DNA of 64,000 nucleotides from Corinectria fuckeliana (GCA_019137255.1 WPDH01000228.1:124001-188000); one strand, 5' to 3'; numbered from the stretch's first letter, positions 45,167 through 57,406 are shown. A program made the numbers and translations. The notes: generated by a model from the sequence alone, not told the origin.

Positions 45167-48100
45167 ATGCTACGGAGGATTCTCAAGTACACTGGGCAGT
45201 CAAACCACGATAAAGAAACACAGCAAGCTACAGTTATCAACATGAATCAGGAATCCTCAATCCAGGGCACATCGGCTCTCCTGCACCAACTCTACAACCT
45301 TCCACTGCCACAAATCCAGGGCAGTCGACAACTTCTGACTCTGCTGAAGGCTGACTTGGACAAGGCACAGCTTTTGGCCTCGATCCCGGCGACTTCGGAA
45401 CCCTCACCTCGGCCACTCCACTTGCTGTACGTCCTTTTGACGGAGGATCCTGGCGAATGGCCGGCTTTCGACCTCATCAAGTGCCATTCACGCCTTTGCA
45501 ATCTTCTTCCAGAAGATGTCAAAGCGCATCGCAATACTGAATGGGCTTGGCTCACTGACGGAGCCGCGAGGCTAGTAAAACAGTCTTGTGGCCCCTTCTC
45601 TCAGTTTATCGGCAGCGGCGACACCCCCGCGCTGCGAGCAACTAGTCATGGCAACTACATCACACATCGTGAGCTTCACCAGTTTGTAACCAGCTTTCAA
45701 CTACCCATCAGTCCTGGTCGAAGGAAACCAGTTGTGGGCATCGCTATCCCCAACGGCCCTCTCCTAGCAGCCGCCTGTGTCGCAGTCACTTGCTACTACG
45801 TAGCAGCTCCTATCAATCAAGCTACAGGCCCAGAGCAGTTTCAGGCCGACGCCATCCAAGCCGGGGCGCGTTTCATTCTTACCACGGCTGACGACTACAA
45901 ACGGTTATGCCTCGATGCCTCGTGGGTTGCAGAGCAAAAGATTGAGGTCTTCATTGTGGATTGGACTCAGGGCAACGACATCAGCATTCGGAGCCTGTCG
46001 GGGGAACCACTTCCGGATCCCAACACGAGGACAGACCCTAACACGGGCGATGATGTTGGGATGATTCTGTTTACCAGCGGTACATCCGGGACGAAAAAGG
46101 TTGTCCCATTGACCACACACTCGATCATCGCTGGCATTGTATTTGTCATGGATTCTTGGGGCCTCACCTCGAGTGATGTCTGCCTCAATATGATGCCTCT
46201 GTATCACGTGTAAGTTGGATAAGATGAGCGACATACTTTCAATGGCCTAACCCTGTGCAGCGGTGGCCTCGTGAGAAACATATTTGCCCCCATTTTTTCG
46301 GGTGGCTCGACAGTATGTTGTTCGGCCTTTGACCCGAACCTCTTCTGGGACGTCGTCGAAGACATTCAGCCAACCTGGTACTACGCCTCGCCGTCGATGC
46401 ACTCCGTAATCCTTGCCGAAGCTGCTTCTCGTCCCGGAGCTTTGAAGAACAGCCGAATCAGGTTGGCATGCAATGCTGCTGGAGGCCTCCTACCGTCTTT
46501 AGCATGCCAACTTCGAGACACCTTCAACTGCGTTGTTCTCCCTAGCTACGGCATGACCGAGTAAGTCAGCTCAATAAGCTCTCATGCACGTTAGCTAATC
46601 TTTGAGGTAGGTGTATGCCGATTTCTACGCCGCCGCTGGACTACCGCCTCGACCGGGAGGGTACCTCGGGCATCAGTACCGGACCGGAGCTTGCTATTCT
46701 GGATTGTTCAGAGGCCACAGCATCTCCTGGGACAGTTGGCCGAATATGCGTGCGCGGCGAACCCGTCTTTCCAGGGTACCTAAAGCCAGACGGAACCTAT
46801 GACACTTCTCCCTTCAACAAAGATGGGTGGTTCGACACTGGTGACCTTGGTTATATGGATACCGATGGCTTTCTCTTCTTGACAGGCCGGAGCAAGGAGG
46901 TCATCAACCGCGGAGGAGAACTCATCTCTCCTTTTGAGGTTGAAAATGCCATCGTTTCGGCGTCCTTGTCCACTGATTCTCCAATCAGTGGGCGGATCAG
47001 CCAAGCCCTAGCTTTCTCAGCTTCTCACGACGTCCTGCAGGAAGTAGTAGCAGTGGCGCTGGTCTCGCCGCCCACGAAGCCGCGCGTGGACCTCAAGACT
47101 CTCCACGGCGCTTTGCGGTCGTCTTTGCAGCAAGCAAAGTGGCCGGTCTTGATTACTTACATGGACGATCTTCCGAAGAAGAACAACAAGGTCTTGCGCA
47201 TCAGGCTGGGGCAGCGCCTCGGACTTCCAGACCTGACAGACAACACACTCTACCTAGATCGGCATTGGGAGGCCATGTGCCCACCGCCGGACACGGCTCT
47301 CTCCGTCCCAATCAAGGCGTCCGTTTGCCTGGTTGACTACGCGACCATAGTTTCGCAAATGCAAACCCTCGTCCCGGAGACCATCCAGGTTTACTGTCGA
47401 CGGAGTCCCCGAGACGGCGGAGTCGAAAGCTTCCTGGCTCCGAGAAACTTCGGCGATGCAATGTTGGAGCCCCATGCTATAGACGATCTTCGCTTGCAGC
47501 TGGGGCAGTTGGTGGACAACTTCATGGTGCCAGGCCAGATCCACGCCATGCCCAGCCCGTTTCCTCGGGTCAGTTCTGGAACCGTCGACGAGTACCAGCT
47601 ACAGCAAGAACTCGATAATCTCATGTGCGTGGCTCTGGAGAAGCTGGGGACGTCTACCGAAGGGTTGGTGACGAAGGCTTTCTCAGATACGCTATCACGC
47701 CCACTCGATGACATTCCCCATCATGTAGACTTCTTCAGCCTCGGCGGCGACTCACTGCGTGCCGGGAAGCTCATGTCAGTGCTGCGCTCTCAGTTCAACG
47801 TGAACCTCCCAATCAGTTTGGTCTTCAATGACGGAACGGTCACTGCCCTGGCATCTCACATCGATAAGATGGCCGAGGCCCGTCCTCTTGACGACGGAGA
47901 AGACAGCGTCGCTGAATGCACCGACACACACAGCTCGACGAACCCGGTCCTGATGTTGGCGCAGCTGATTCCACTTGCTGTGGTCTACCCACTGAGACGG
48001 GCGTTTCAATGGACTGTCTTCATGGTGGCCCTTGCATACAGCCAAGCGCTGCCCACCAACGACTCGATCCCTGGCAGACTTCTCAACCTGATCTGTTCAA

Positions 48101-50427
48101 TCATGATATCACGCATTGTTGTCCGTTGCATCGCTCCGTTCGTTGGCATACTCTGCAAGTGGCTCATCATCGGACGGTATCGTGAGGGCCTCTATCCCAT
48201 GTGGGGATTCTATCACACGCGGTGGTGGATGGTCCAAAAGATCACCGTTATTTGCGGAAAAGGCATCTTCAGCATGAACGACACGACTCGACGCCTCTAC
48301 TATCGTCTCATGGGAGCCCGCATTGGGAAGAATGTGAAGCTCGCAGGAGCGGCGCTCGGGGAGTGGGACCTCCTTGACATCAGAGATGATGCTGTCCTTG
48401 GCCGATGCACGTGTCGGCCCTTCGCCGCAGAAGGAAACACAACCATGTATCTTGGGCGGATCGTTATTGGAGAAAAGTGCTCTGTGGGCACAGCCTCCAT
48501 CGTTGCGCCCGGAACGACCATGCCCCCCAACACTTGCATGGGCCTCAACTCGTCCAGCTGGGAGATGGAGGATGCAGACGAGGCGTACCGATCTCTCTCG
48601 CCCAGCCAGGCGGCAAAGCCTCACTGGCTGCTGCTGTGTTTGGTGACATTGCCACTCGGCCTGGTGGCTTGGTTTCTTTCGCTTCTCCCTTGGATGGCTG
48701 GTCTCGTCGGCATGGTCATGGATAGGCCAACCGCCAGTTCCTCGCCCGTTCGAGGCATCGTGGCCTGGTTCACAGAGGCAGAGCGGGTGGGATATCACTA
48801 CCTGGCACTTGTCCTGAAATGTCTCTTCAGTCCATTCTTCTTGTTCGGCTTCACGGTGCTGATCAAAGCGATTCTCGACGCAACCCTCGGAGACCTTAGC
48901 CAGGACACAGGGCGTGGCCGAGGTGCCATTGCCACCTGGAGAGCAAACCTCATCAAGACGCTTTGTCCGGTCCCTCGTCTCCACGACGTCACCAGCATGT
49001 TTGGGCAGCATTACGAGGCGACGTCGGTTGCCTTTCGCATGCTGGGTGCCAGAGTCGGCAAGCGTGTGTACTGGCCAGGAACGGGTCCCAGCGTTGGCGA
49101 TTACCACTTGCTCAACGTTGGAAATGACGTTGTCTTCGGCTCACGCGCTCATCTCGTCACCTCAGACGGTACGAGCTCTGAGGCCATCACCATCGGAAAC
49201 CGAGCCATGGTTGCTGACCGTGTCTGTCTTCTTCCTGGAGTCGAGATTGGAGAGCGTGTCACTATGGGATCGGGAGCATTGACGCAAAGGGGCAAGCAGT
49301 ATCCAGCAGGGGGGACCTATGTGGGCTCCAAAGGGGGAGACGCCGTGTGTCTGTCGACCGGTCGCCAACCGCAGGAAAAGGCGACATCTAGGTCGACCAA
49401 GGTTCAGCATATGAGCAGTGACGATACCCTGACAGCAAACGGAACCTCACAGAAGAAGACTTCTGCGCGCACGCATCTCCATCATATGAGTAGCGCAGAT
49501 ACCCTCGCGGACAGGGAGAATGCCTCTGAACGACGACGTTACCACGCCACGGCCGATCCCTTCATGACATCCGATAGCGAGGCAGATGGGAATACCGATG
49601 AGGATACTTCAGCCAGCGAACTTTCGCCATTCGGCAGGGCCTTCTACTTGAAAATCGCCCCGTATCACGTCCTAGGCCCGTTCGCCATCTTCTGTTACTC
49701 GTCCTTTCTGACTGTCTTCACGTCAGTGTACTGGAACGTTGCGAGTATCTCGTCAGTTCAAGTGGTCGATGTCATCATCAAGCGGTTCCTTCCATCCGGA
49801 ATCAGTGTCTGGTATGACATCCTAACTCTCTTCTCGCTCTCGTTCGTGGCCATTGCTGTCTTTACCACAGTTCAAGCTGTGCTAGCACTATCCATGGTTA
49901 TTGGAGTCAAGTGGGCGTTGCTCGGTCGTCGGAAGCCAGGAAACTATGACTGGGATAAGTCGCCATATTGTCAGCGTTGGCAGGTGTTCCTCGCCGTCGA
50001 GAAAATCCGCCGGCAATGCTACCAAGGTCATGGTGTGCTAGGTCTCCTCACCGGGACAAGCTGGATCGTATCCTACTTCCGCGCCATGGGCGCCAAAATC
50101 GGTAGGGACTGTGCTCTGTTCGCCAACGGCATGCCCAGTCTGATGTTTACTGAGCCCGACCTGATAAGGCTGGGAGACCGAGTTGTTATCGACGACGCTA
50201 GTGTCGTTGGACATATCAACACCAGAGGAAAGTTTGACTTGAATACGTTGGAAATTGGCGATAGATGTGTGCTTCGATCAGGTAGCAGGCTCCTAAGCGG
50301 TGCGACGATGAGAAACGATAGCTGCCTGCTGGAGCACACCCTGATTATGGGGGGGGACGTTGTGCAAGAGAAGTGGACAATGCAAGGCTGGCCGGCAGAG
50401 AGATTTTGCGGAAAGAGGGTTGCTTAA
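45167..50427 (+). CDS. A-T-TM-LbH megasynthetase resembling epsilon-poly-lysine synthetase
   Basis: The exons are 45167-46209, 46261-46560 and 46611-50427; 1719 residues. ATG 45242 (MNQESS) is an alternative start. Adenylation core: ILFTSGTSGTKKVVPLT (A3, about 300), YGMTE (about 445), GWFDTGDLGYM (about 520), GRSKEVINRGGELISPFEVE (A8, about 550) and a lysine in PKKNNKVLRIRL (about 639). A second A10-like segment, LVDNFMVPGQIHAMPSPFPR then SSGTVDE, follows near 750 with Thr where Lys is expected. The carrier domain has FFSLGGDSLRAG (Ser about 828). Then three repeats of two membrane segments plus a left-handed-beta-helix hexapeptide domain: LbH1 from GARIGKNVKLAG (about 1014), LbH2 from GARVGKRVYWPG (about 1257), LbH3 from GAKIGRDCALFANG (about 1605). 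That order is the one known for Streptomyces Pls, which polymerises L-lysine. The substrate here is unknown. The adenylation motifs look CoA-ligase-like. Confidence 0.85.
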
Positions 50428-50560
50428 GGGCTTAGTCTTATTAGTAGTATAATTAATAGCTATTATTTTATATTATAATTTTACACTTTAGTAAAGCTAT
50501 AGCCTTGTTACTACTCTTATTATTTAAAAGTAGTAAAAACTTGTTATATGAAATCATTAT
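50428..50560. other. AT-rich block at convergent gene ends
   Basis: This is a strongly AT-rich stretch dense in TpA steps between and across the 3' ends of the synthetase (+) and TFC4 (-). The surrounding genes are GC-rich. It is either a low-GC terminator region or RIP-like mutated sequence. Confidence 0.55.
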
Positions 50561-53500
50561 ATCAAGTTCGTCACTACTCTCTTTACTTGCTCGCGCTCTC
50601 TCTGCTTTCAAGTAGTACTCTAAAGCATTGTAGTTAATACCAAGCAATTGAAACAGGCGACCGAGGTTATAGTACGCCTCAGCTTTGGAGCAGGGACTTA
50701 GCTGGCCCTGGCAAGTATTGCCAAGCTCTGCATACTTGGACAGAAACGACTGCCCCTGAAGGAGTAGGTATTGTCGATTTGTGGATTGCCGCTTTAGGCC
50801 GTAGTGAACATAAGCCAGACCTAGGCTCAAGTTGACCATGGGGTTGTTTGGGTCTAGTGCTCGTGACCGTAGGAAATAACCTGTAGTAAGTTTAGAATCA
50901 ACTAGCCACTGGGAGCGTCAATCTATATTTGCATACCTAGCGCATATGTGTAGCTCGTCGAGGTGAAGAGAATGTGACCGTAAAGCATGAGCAAGCATGC
51001 GTCCAGAGTTGGTTCAGCTGAAGCCTCAATGGGGTCAGTAGTATCCCCATTCGCCCTGCTGGCTTCATGGGCATCATCTGTGGCTTTGATTTGGCGGAGA
51101 ATGTACTTTTGGGCCGGGCCTGATGTGTACCATGAAACCGGAGACTGGCAGAGACTCGACAGCAATGCGAACATTCTGTACGAATCAGACATGGATCCAT
51201 CTCTCATCAACTGTCGAGCCGTGGCCACGCATCTCTCCTCATCACTCATGTAAATGGCGCACACTGCACAGTTAGGAAGAGAAAGCTTGCAAAGGAGAGA
51301 AGCCCTTACCGGTCCAAGCAACATGTATTATGAAGCCGTGTTCTGGTGCTTGGAAAGCAATGGAATCTCTCGCCGCCTCACAGACTTGATACGCTTCGTC
51401 CCGACGATGCGCCATGGCCAAACCGATTGCATAATCCAAGAACAAGTCCAGCCAGTTGTCAAAAGAGATACCTTGGTGGTTGTCTAGTTCAGTTGTCCCT
51501 TGCCCTAGACCATCGGGCCCAGTATGGGGAGCAATGGCTATCAGAAAAAGTGTCAGCCTGACGTGCAGCACAGAGGACGAGCTTTGTAGAACGACTTACT
51601 CCGCGCCAACCTCTCGTACATTTGTGATAACTCGGTCTTTGGCTGATTGGGATTTGGGTCGTCTAGTGAGTTCTTGGAACCAATAAAGTTGAGATACTTT
51701 TCCCACGTGTAGAACTTCTTCAGCGACCTAAAGTCATCGACCAATTCCTTCGAAGATGCCATCCAAGTGGAAACAAGATCGTCGCGGCCGTCTTTTATTT
51801 GCTGTCGTAGATTTCGAACAATTTCATACTGCTGTGACAGTTTCAAGGCGCGGGATTGCTCGTCTTGTCGACGTTTGTCTGGACCGGCGAGTCGTTTAGG
51901 CCTGTATCGTCGAAGGAGGACTCTCTTCCCGGAAGGATGATCTATGCCCCGTGTGGCAATCCCTCCGCGACGTGGGACTCGGTTCTCTGTCCGAGAAGAA
52001 GAGTAAGGAATGGAAGGACCTCCCAAGTCTAGGCCTTGATCTTGGTCCTGATCTCGAGCTTCTCGTAGAGCCATCGCCTCGGCCGCCAAGATTAGGGCCT
52101 CCTCATCTTCTCGAGCCTTTTCGTACATGTTGGCAAGCTCAATGCGAGCATCTATGCTGTCCTCATCAGCGTCGATCGCAGCTAAAAAGTATTCTTCAGC
52201 AGTGGCGTGTTCGCCCGTGGCGAAATGGCATCGTCCCAACTGTAGCAGTACTGCAGCATCCACGTCTCCGGGAAGGTCCCGAAGAATCTCGTAGTATTTG
52301 ATGGCTAAGGCGGTTTCCCCTCGATGGGCCAGTTCTTCCGCGACATCGAAGGCAAGAAATGGGAAATCAGCGGCAAAATCTCTCGTGGGTTCCGCCAAAG
52401 GATCAAACCACCACAGGTGTCTCTATTGAAAATCATGAGCATGGAGTTTCATGGACGTAACGGCGGGGGGTCGAGGTACGACTAACCATTGCCTCGATGT
52501 CGTCTCCGATCCGAAATCTGTATATGGCCAGCCGGGCTCGCAGGTCATGTGGTAGTCCCTGGCCATAAACGGCAGAGCCATAGGTTCCAAAGCTAAATTC
52601 CGAAACAATTGCACGCCTCTCGTCGTCTGCATCCCACTCACGGTCATCTGCTTGCCAGCTATCCCAGTAGGCTTCGGCACCTCGGCCCAAGAACCAGCGG
52701 GACAGTGACTTCAACTGCCCAATAGCATCCAGGTACCGGCCGGTAGACGCAAAGAGCTCGACGTAGATCCCAACATCATGCCATGGGGCATGGTTCAGGT
52801 CACGGGCGACAATCACTCTCTCGTGCTCAAAGAATCGCTCATACGCAGCAATGGCGGCTGGGACAGCGGTTTCGGCATGTTTGTTGTCAACGCAGGCTTC
52901 GGCGAGTTTTCGAACAATTTCAAGGTCGAAAGGACGGTGCTTCAATACAATATTGTATTCGGCGATCGCAGCAGAGAGATGGCCCTGTTTGTGGCACACC
53001 ATTGCTTTGCCGAGTCTGGCATCGATGTTGGTGTGATCGGCCCGCAATGCAGCCGAATAACACAGCCTAGCCGTGTGAAGATTCTCGGCCTCGTCATCTT
53101 CCATAGTGTCCAAAGCGAAGGATGCAGATCGTAGCCACCCACCGACGTCTTTGGGGCGGAGATGCGCAGCGTACACCATGGCTGACAGCGCCTTGCTCAA
53201 ATCACCCTGTTCTCGGAAGATGGAAGACAGTGTGGTCCAAGCTTGATGAGTTTCGGCGTTGATCCTAATGACTTCAAATACCAAGTCCAAGGCCAGAGGG
53301 TAATCCCCGCCTAGGAAAGCTTGGTTCACCTTGGCCAGGCGGGCTGTGATATCTCCTCGAGGCTTGGCTGCTTTACGAGGTCCACGAGTCCCTCTTCCGC
53401 GGGGAGCACCACGGAGCTCGCGCGGCTGGCCGGCCTCATCTCGTTGCGAGGCCAATTCCCGAACGGATTCATCAAATTTGGCGATGTCGCCCAGCAGCTC

Positions 53501-53623
53501 CTCCAAGTCCGAGTCTGCGTCCGATGCTTCACCATCGTTCCTGTTTTTTGTCAATGCGAATCCTTCGTAGCGAGACTACCGCGGTCACCTTTCGACGTCA
53601 TTCCCGCCTGTTGACAAACTCAT
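50468..53623 (-). CDS. TFC4: TFIIIC tau131 subunit (TPR protein)
   Basis: There are six exons in transcript order: 53623-53589, 53540-52487, 52422-51600, 51537-51310, 51263-50937 and 50880-50468; 959 residues. The first exon encodes MSLSTGGNDVE, spliced into the acidic SDADSDLEELLGDIAKFD. TPR arrays follow: NQAFLGGDYPLALDLVFEVI, WTTLSSIFREQGDLSKALSA, AMVCHKQGHLSAAIAEYNIV; a second block after an Arg-rich linker (LLRRYRPKRLAG) continues to GRLFQLLGINYNALEYYLKA. This is the TFC4/Sfc4 subunit that bridges TFIIIC to TFIIIB at tRNA and 5S genes. The last 45 codons are AT-rich and end LLLLNNKSSNKAIALLKCKI, unlike the usual C-terminus of the family, which may mean mutation or an altered stop. Confidence 0.88.
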
Positions 53624-54073
53624 GACTTAATAGTGCGTCACCACGTGGGTGGGCGTGAGCATGAAAGATTTGAGTGAATGGTGGAGGCATACAAAGTAGG
53701 AGGGAGGGAGGGAACCGTGCCTGAGTACATTAGGGTGTGGACACCTTGAGATCACTCATTGATCAGTGGAACTTTGGGTTGCTTGGATTGGCACGTGAGC
53801 AGCCGCACTGCTTAGTCCAGGTTAGAAAAGTCTTTTTCTCACTGACCAATATCCCCGTGTATGTGTATTCGAGGTTTTTTATATTTAATGGAATCCAATA
53901 CAAAGTGCTTATGTTCTTGCACTGGCTTGACGCGCCGCTGTTCGCATATGTTACTACGAAATCCGTCACATCACCCGCTGTCTCAAGGAACGTGGCGAAA
54001 GAAGACCGCTAGTGCTAGACCCCCGGTGCTTGATCTAGTCCTCACATCTCTACACATTCGATCTCAGTGTTTC
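53624..54073. other. Intergenic between VTS1 and TFC4
   Basis: No gene is seen. It is the 3' flank of VTS1 and the promoter of TFC4, both on the reverse strand. Confidence 0.4.
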
Positions 54074-56045
54074 TTAATTGAGCTTCCCTTCGGCTTTGGC
54101 ATCTGCATGAAATGTGAGCTTCATGGCGCGTCAAAAGATATCGAAAACCTACCTTTGACTTGATCAAAGACCTTGAGCATCTTTCTACGCGCCCCAAGAG
54201 CGTTCACACCGCGGTCCTCAAGTGCCTTGTCGTCTAGCTCGACCAGTTCCGTCCACTTCATGTCCTTCAAATTATCAGTGTACTTGTGAAGTCGAAGACT
54301 GCGGAGCCAACTAGGGATATCCTGAAGGAGCGTTGGGTCGGTTGGATCTTCCGGGGGCTTCGAGCTGCCTCTTCGCCCCCGGGGCGACCGGCCACGCACC
54401 ATGTCCGAGTGATCAGATAGGTAGCCTTCGTGGCCGCCCATCCCCATTTGACCTAGGTTTACAGAAGGAATACCACTGCCCATCAGTGGCGAGGTACCGT
54501 CGTAGGCGCTGAGGAATCCGTTGTTTTGAGGTGATGTGAATGGTGCCATGTGAGCCATCCCAGGCTGCATGGCAAGCCCGGGAGAACTGGGCCTCGAGCG
54601 CTGGCCGCCTAGACCCAAGTTTTGCTGGGCCTGGATTGCCATGAGCTGTTCACGGCTAAGCACCTGCCCATGCTCATTGATCATCACCACGTTAGTGCCC
54701 GGAAGGTTAATTCCTTGAGGTCCAGGGGACATTGGCATTTGCCCATTGCCCGAGGCATCATTGGACCTCGCTCGACGATATTTTCGAACATCGTCTAAGG
54801 CGAATCGATTGTTAACAGTGGAGAGCGCTGCAAGCTTCATAGCGGTAGCATTGGCAACCATGTCGGCTTGAGTGCCGCCAGTGTTGGCGGCGTTGAAACT
54901 AGAGGCCATGGGAGTGTTCACCATGGACGCCCAGTTTCCACTGCCAGCATTGTACGGAGAAAGAAGAGGCAAATCCGCTGGATTGCTGTCTGGTGCATTG
55001 AGCGTTGTGCTCTGAATAGCGGAATTGTTTGCCAACTGGGGGCGTGGAGACCGAAGTCCGCTCGTCGGGGTTGGCTGCACAAACTGGCCCATAGGGGGTG
55101 GTGCACTGTTACCCTTTGTGCCAGATTGGTCTCCTGAGCCACTGGCCCAGGGGGAAGAAGGGTTGGCAGGTCCCCCATCCCGAGAATCTTGTGGACCGGC
55201 AATGGCGGGAGTAGTCATGGAAGAGCGTGGATCCATAACAGTACTGTTGCGATTCGACGACGGCGGATTGCCCGTCTGCTGAGTGAACTTGGCTTTCTCA
55301 GTTGCAATGGCGGCAGCGGCGTCTGGGAACATAGCATTTATAGTTGACGGATCAAGGCCCGAGTGACGCTTCGTCGATGAAATGGCGGAGTTTCTGGACA
55401 TGGAATTTCGAGCGGAGTCCACGTTGAGCTTATTCATCGCATCGCTGAGCCGGTTGGACATGGGATCTGCAAACAGGTTAGATTTGTTCGACACAGTTGT
55501 TGCCGTGATGGACGCATGAGTATACCTTTATCAAAGCTGGCAGGAGACAGGACGCCTGACATGGGGTGATTCTTGCCCATCTGTTGGAGGACTTGGATGA
55601 AGAATCGAATTTGCACTTGGGTTGTCTGCTGTAGAAGAGCGTACAGAGCAGCAGTGCGCTCGGCTTCACTCAAGACTCGGAACCATTGTTCGATGGCACT
55701 CAGTTCATCCTTGAAATCCTGGTCCAGCGTCGCAGCAGCCATTTCTTCAAGTGTCGTCTCGTACTGGTCAATATCGGCAATCCACTGCTGGGCGATCTTA
55801 TCCTGGGAGTCTGGCTCCGAGTTGCCGGGGCCTAGATTCTGTTGAGTCTGGCCATAGAAATCGGACGAAGGCCGGATACGGCTGGACGGCAAAGGCCCTG
55901 AGAGAGCAGCCAAGTCGGCGGAGGCACGAAGAGAATGCCCAGACCCAATAACCCTTGACGAGGGAGGTCGCAACGAGGACGCCGTGTTGGCTTCCGGCGT
56001 GCTATTGCGGTTTCCTATGACGTGGTTTCCCGACATGTTGAGCAT
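54074..56045 (-). CDS. VTS1: SAM-domain RNA-binding protein Vts1 (Smaug family)
   Basis: The exons in transcript order are 56045-55526, 55466-54153 and 54102-54074; about 620 residues. The last exon is only 29 bases and gives the ending QVKDAKAEGKLN; reading through the intron instead would give a wrong tail. The N-terminal third has a conserved helical block (WIADIDQYETTLEEMAAATL, AIEQWFRVLSEAERTAALYA). The middle is a long disordered, Asn/Ser/Pro/Met-rich region. The C-terminal SAM domain is IPSWLRSLRLHKYTDNLKDM followed by LDDKALEDRGVNALGARRKM. Vts1 binds hairpin loops (CNGG type) and recruits Ccr4-Not for mRNA decay. The start is uncertain between Met at 56045 (MLNMSGNH) and 56036 (MSGNH). 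Confidence 0.9.
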
Positions 56046-57406
56046 TATTGAGGGGGTCGAATGTTCGTTTAGAGAAGATTGTTTCGAAGACGGAGGGTTG
56101 TAGGAGATGTGGCTGTTCTGCGCAAGCGTAGTTGAGACAGCGGTAAGATAGGAAGGATGGTACAAGAATCGTATCTCGACTCCTGCAGTGACCGGCTGAC
56201 CTCAAAGGAGTTTGGACAAGAAGCAGAGCAGGCAAATTATCGCATGTTCTGCTTAGTGAAGAAGGATGGCGCTGTGGAAAAGTTAGCAGACAGGTCCAGC
56301 GAAGGGCCACCTGTTGGAAAGCCTCGTCTGGTACGTCTTAGAACAGGTGGTCGGGAGGAGACAGGAGAGGAGCTGGGAACCCGTACCGCGCAAAAATATA
56401 TAGGAGGGCAATGAAGGGACGATGTCTGCTTCCAGGCAGGCCAATGAATTTCTGGATTAGATCCCGCCGCTGTAACTGCGGACCAACGTCCTCTAGCAAT
56501 ACTTTGAGTCGTGGGTACGTGGATGGAGGTTTGAGCAGAGGCTGCTGGCACTCTTTGTTTAATCCCCATGCCTCAGCCCCTGTGCTTACCTAAGACATCC
56601 GTCTACGAGGCCCCGTTGATGCCCCGCCAAACATATACTTGTTTATGCCTGAGGCATGACACCCATCATCGGCTGCAACAGACACCGAGCCCTTGCTATG
56701 TTTGGTGGGGACGGTTTGGGAATCCGGTGACTCCCAATTCTTACGCCTGTCAGACTCCGTACGGCAGTACCTTAAATTACCGCCTGCCCTGTAAGCCACC
56801 TGCTATGTAGATGCCTACCATACAAAGCATTCGAGTATGCCTAGTTGCAGTTGTTCAACCCCAATTCCGAGCCCCAGGTAGCTCGAAAGCTGGATGGGTT
56901 GTTGGGACTTGGATATATACCAGGTACTTCGTAGCCTGTGCAGAACAGACGATCACCAAGGGCTGATTGGTATCGGTTGCAACAAGGTCGTCCCTGGAAC
57001 AAATGACCTGCGGGACCTGTTGTCAGTCACCCACTACATACATACATAGATCACTAAACCCGGCAACGCATCATTCCATGTCTGGTGATCCATGCTGTCT
57101 TTCATTCACTAGGGCAAGGACAGAAACCCACGTTTTCTTCGGCGCCTCACGCCAGTCACAAAGCAGCGGATGTGGAAGTAACAGCTTCTTTTTTCCTAGA
57201 GCCTTGAAGGTAATGCACAACATGTCGACTCGGAGCAATCACGATGCCGATACACCAGGGCGGATTCGGATAACCACCCTCCTCAATAGACGAAACCGCG
57301 TGGCATTTCCCTTCGCCTATTTCTGCGGTCTGCTGTATTGGTCCCTTGGCCAGGCAGAGTGCTTGCTCCAATTTTTCAACATTTGCCTTTCCTGCCGCAG
57401 ACCTCC
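56046..57406. other. 1.4 kb intergenic region
   Basis: This is presumably the long promoter and leader of VTS1 plus the 3' flank of eL29. Frames up to 163 codons occur but have no coding character that I recognise. Confidence 0.4.

Noticed and set aside
48109..49107. A 332-codon open frame antisense to the synthetase
   Set aside because: It overlaps the conserved LbH and membrane coding region frame for frame and has His/Arg/Glu-rich composition typical of an antisense shadow in GC-rich DNA.
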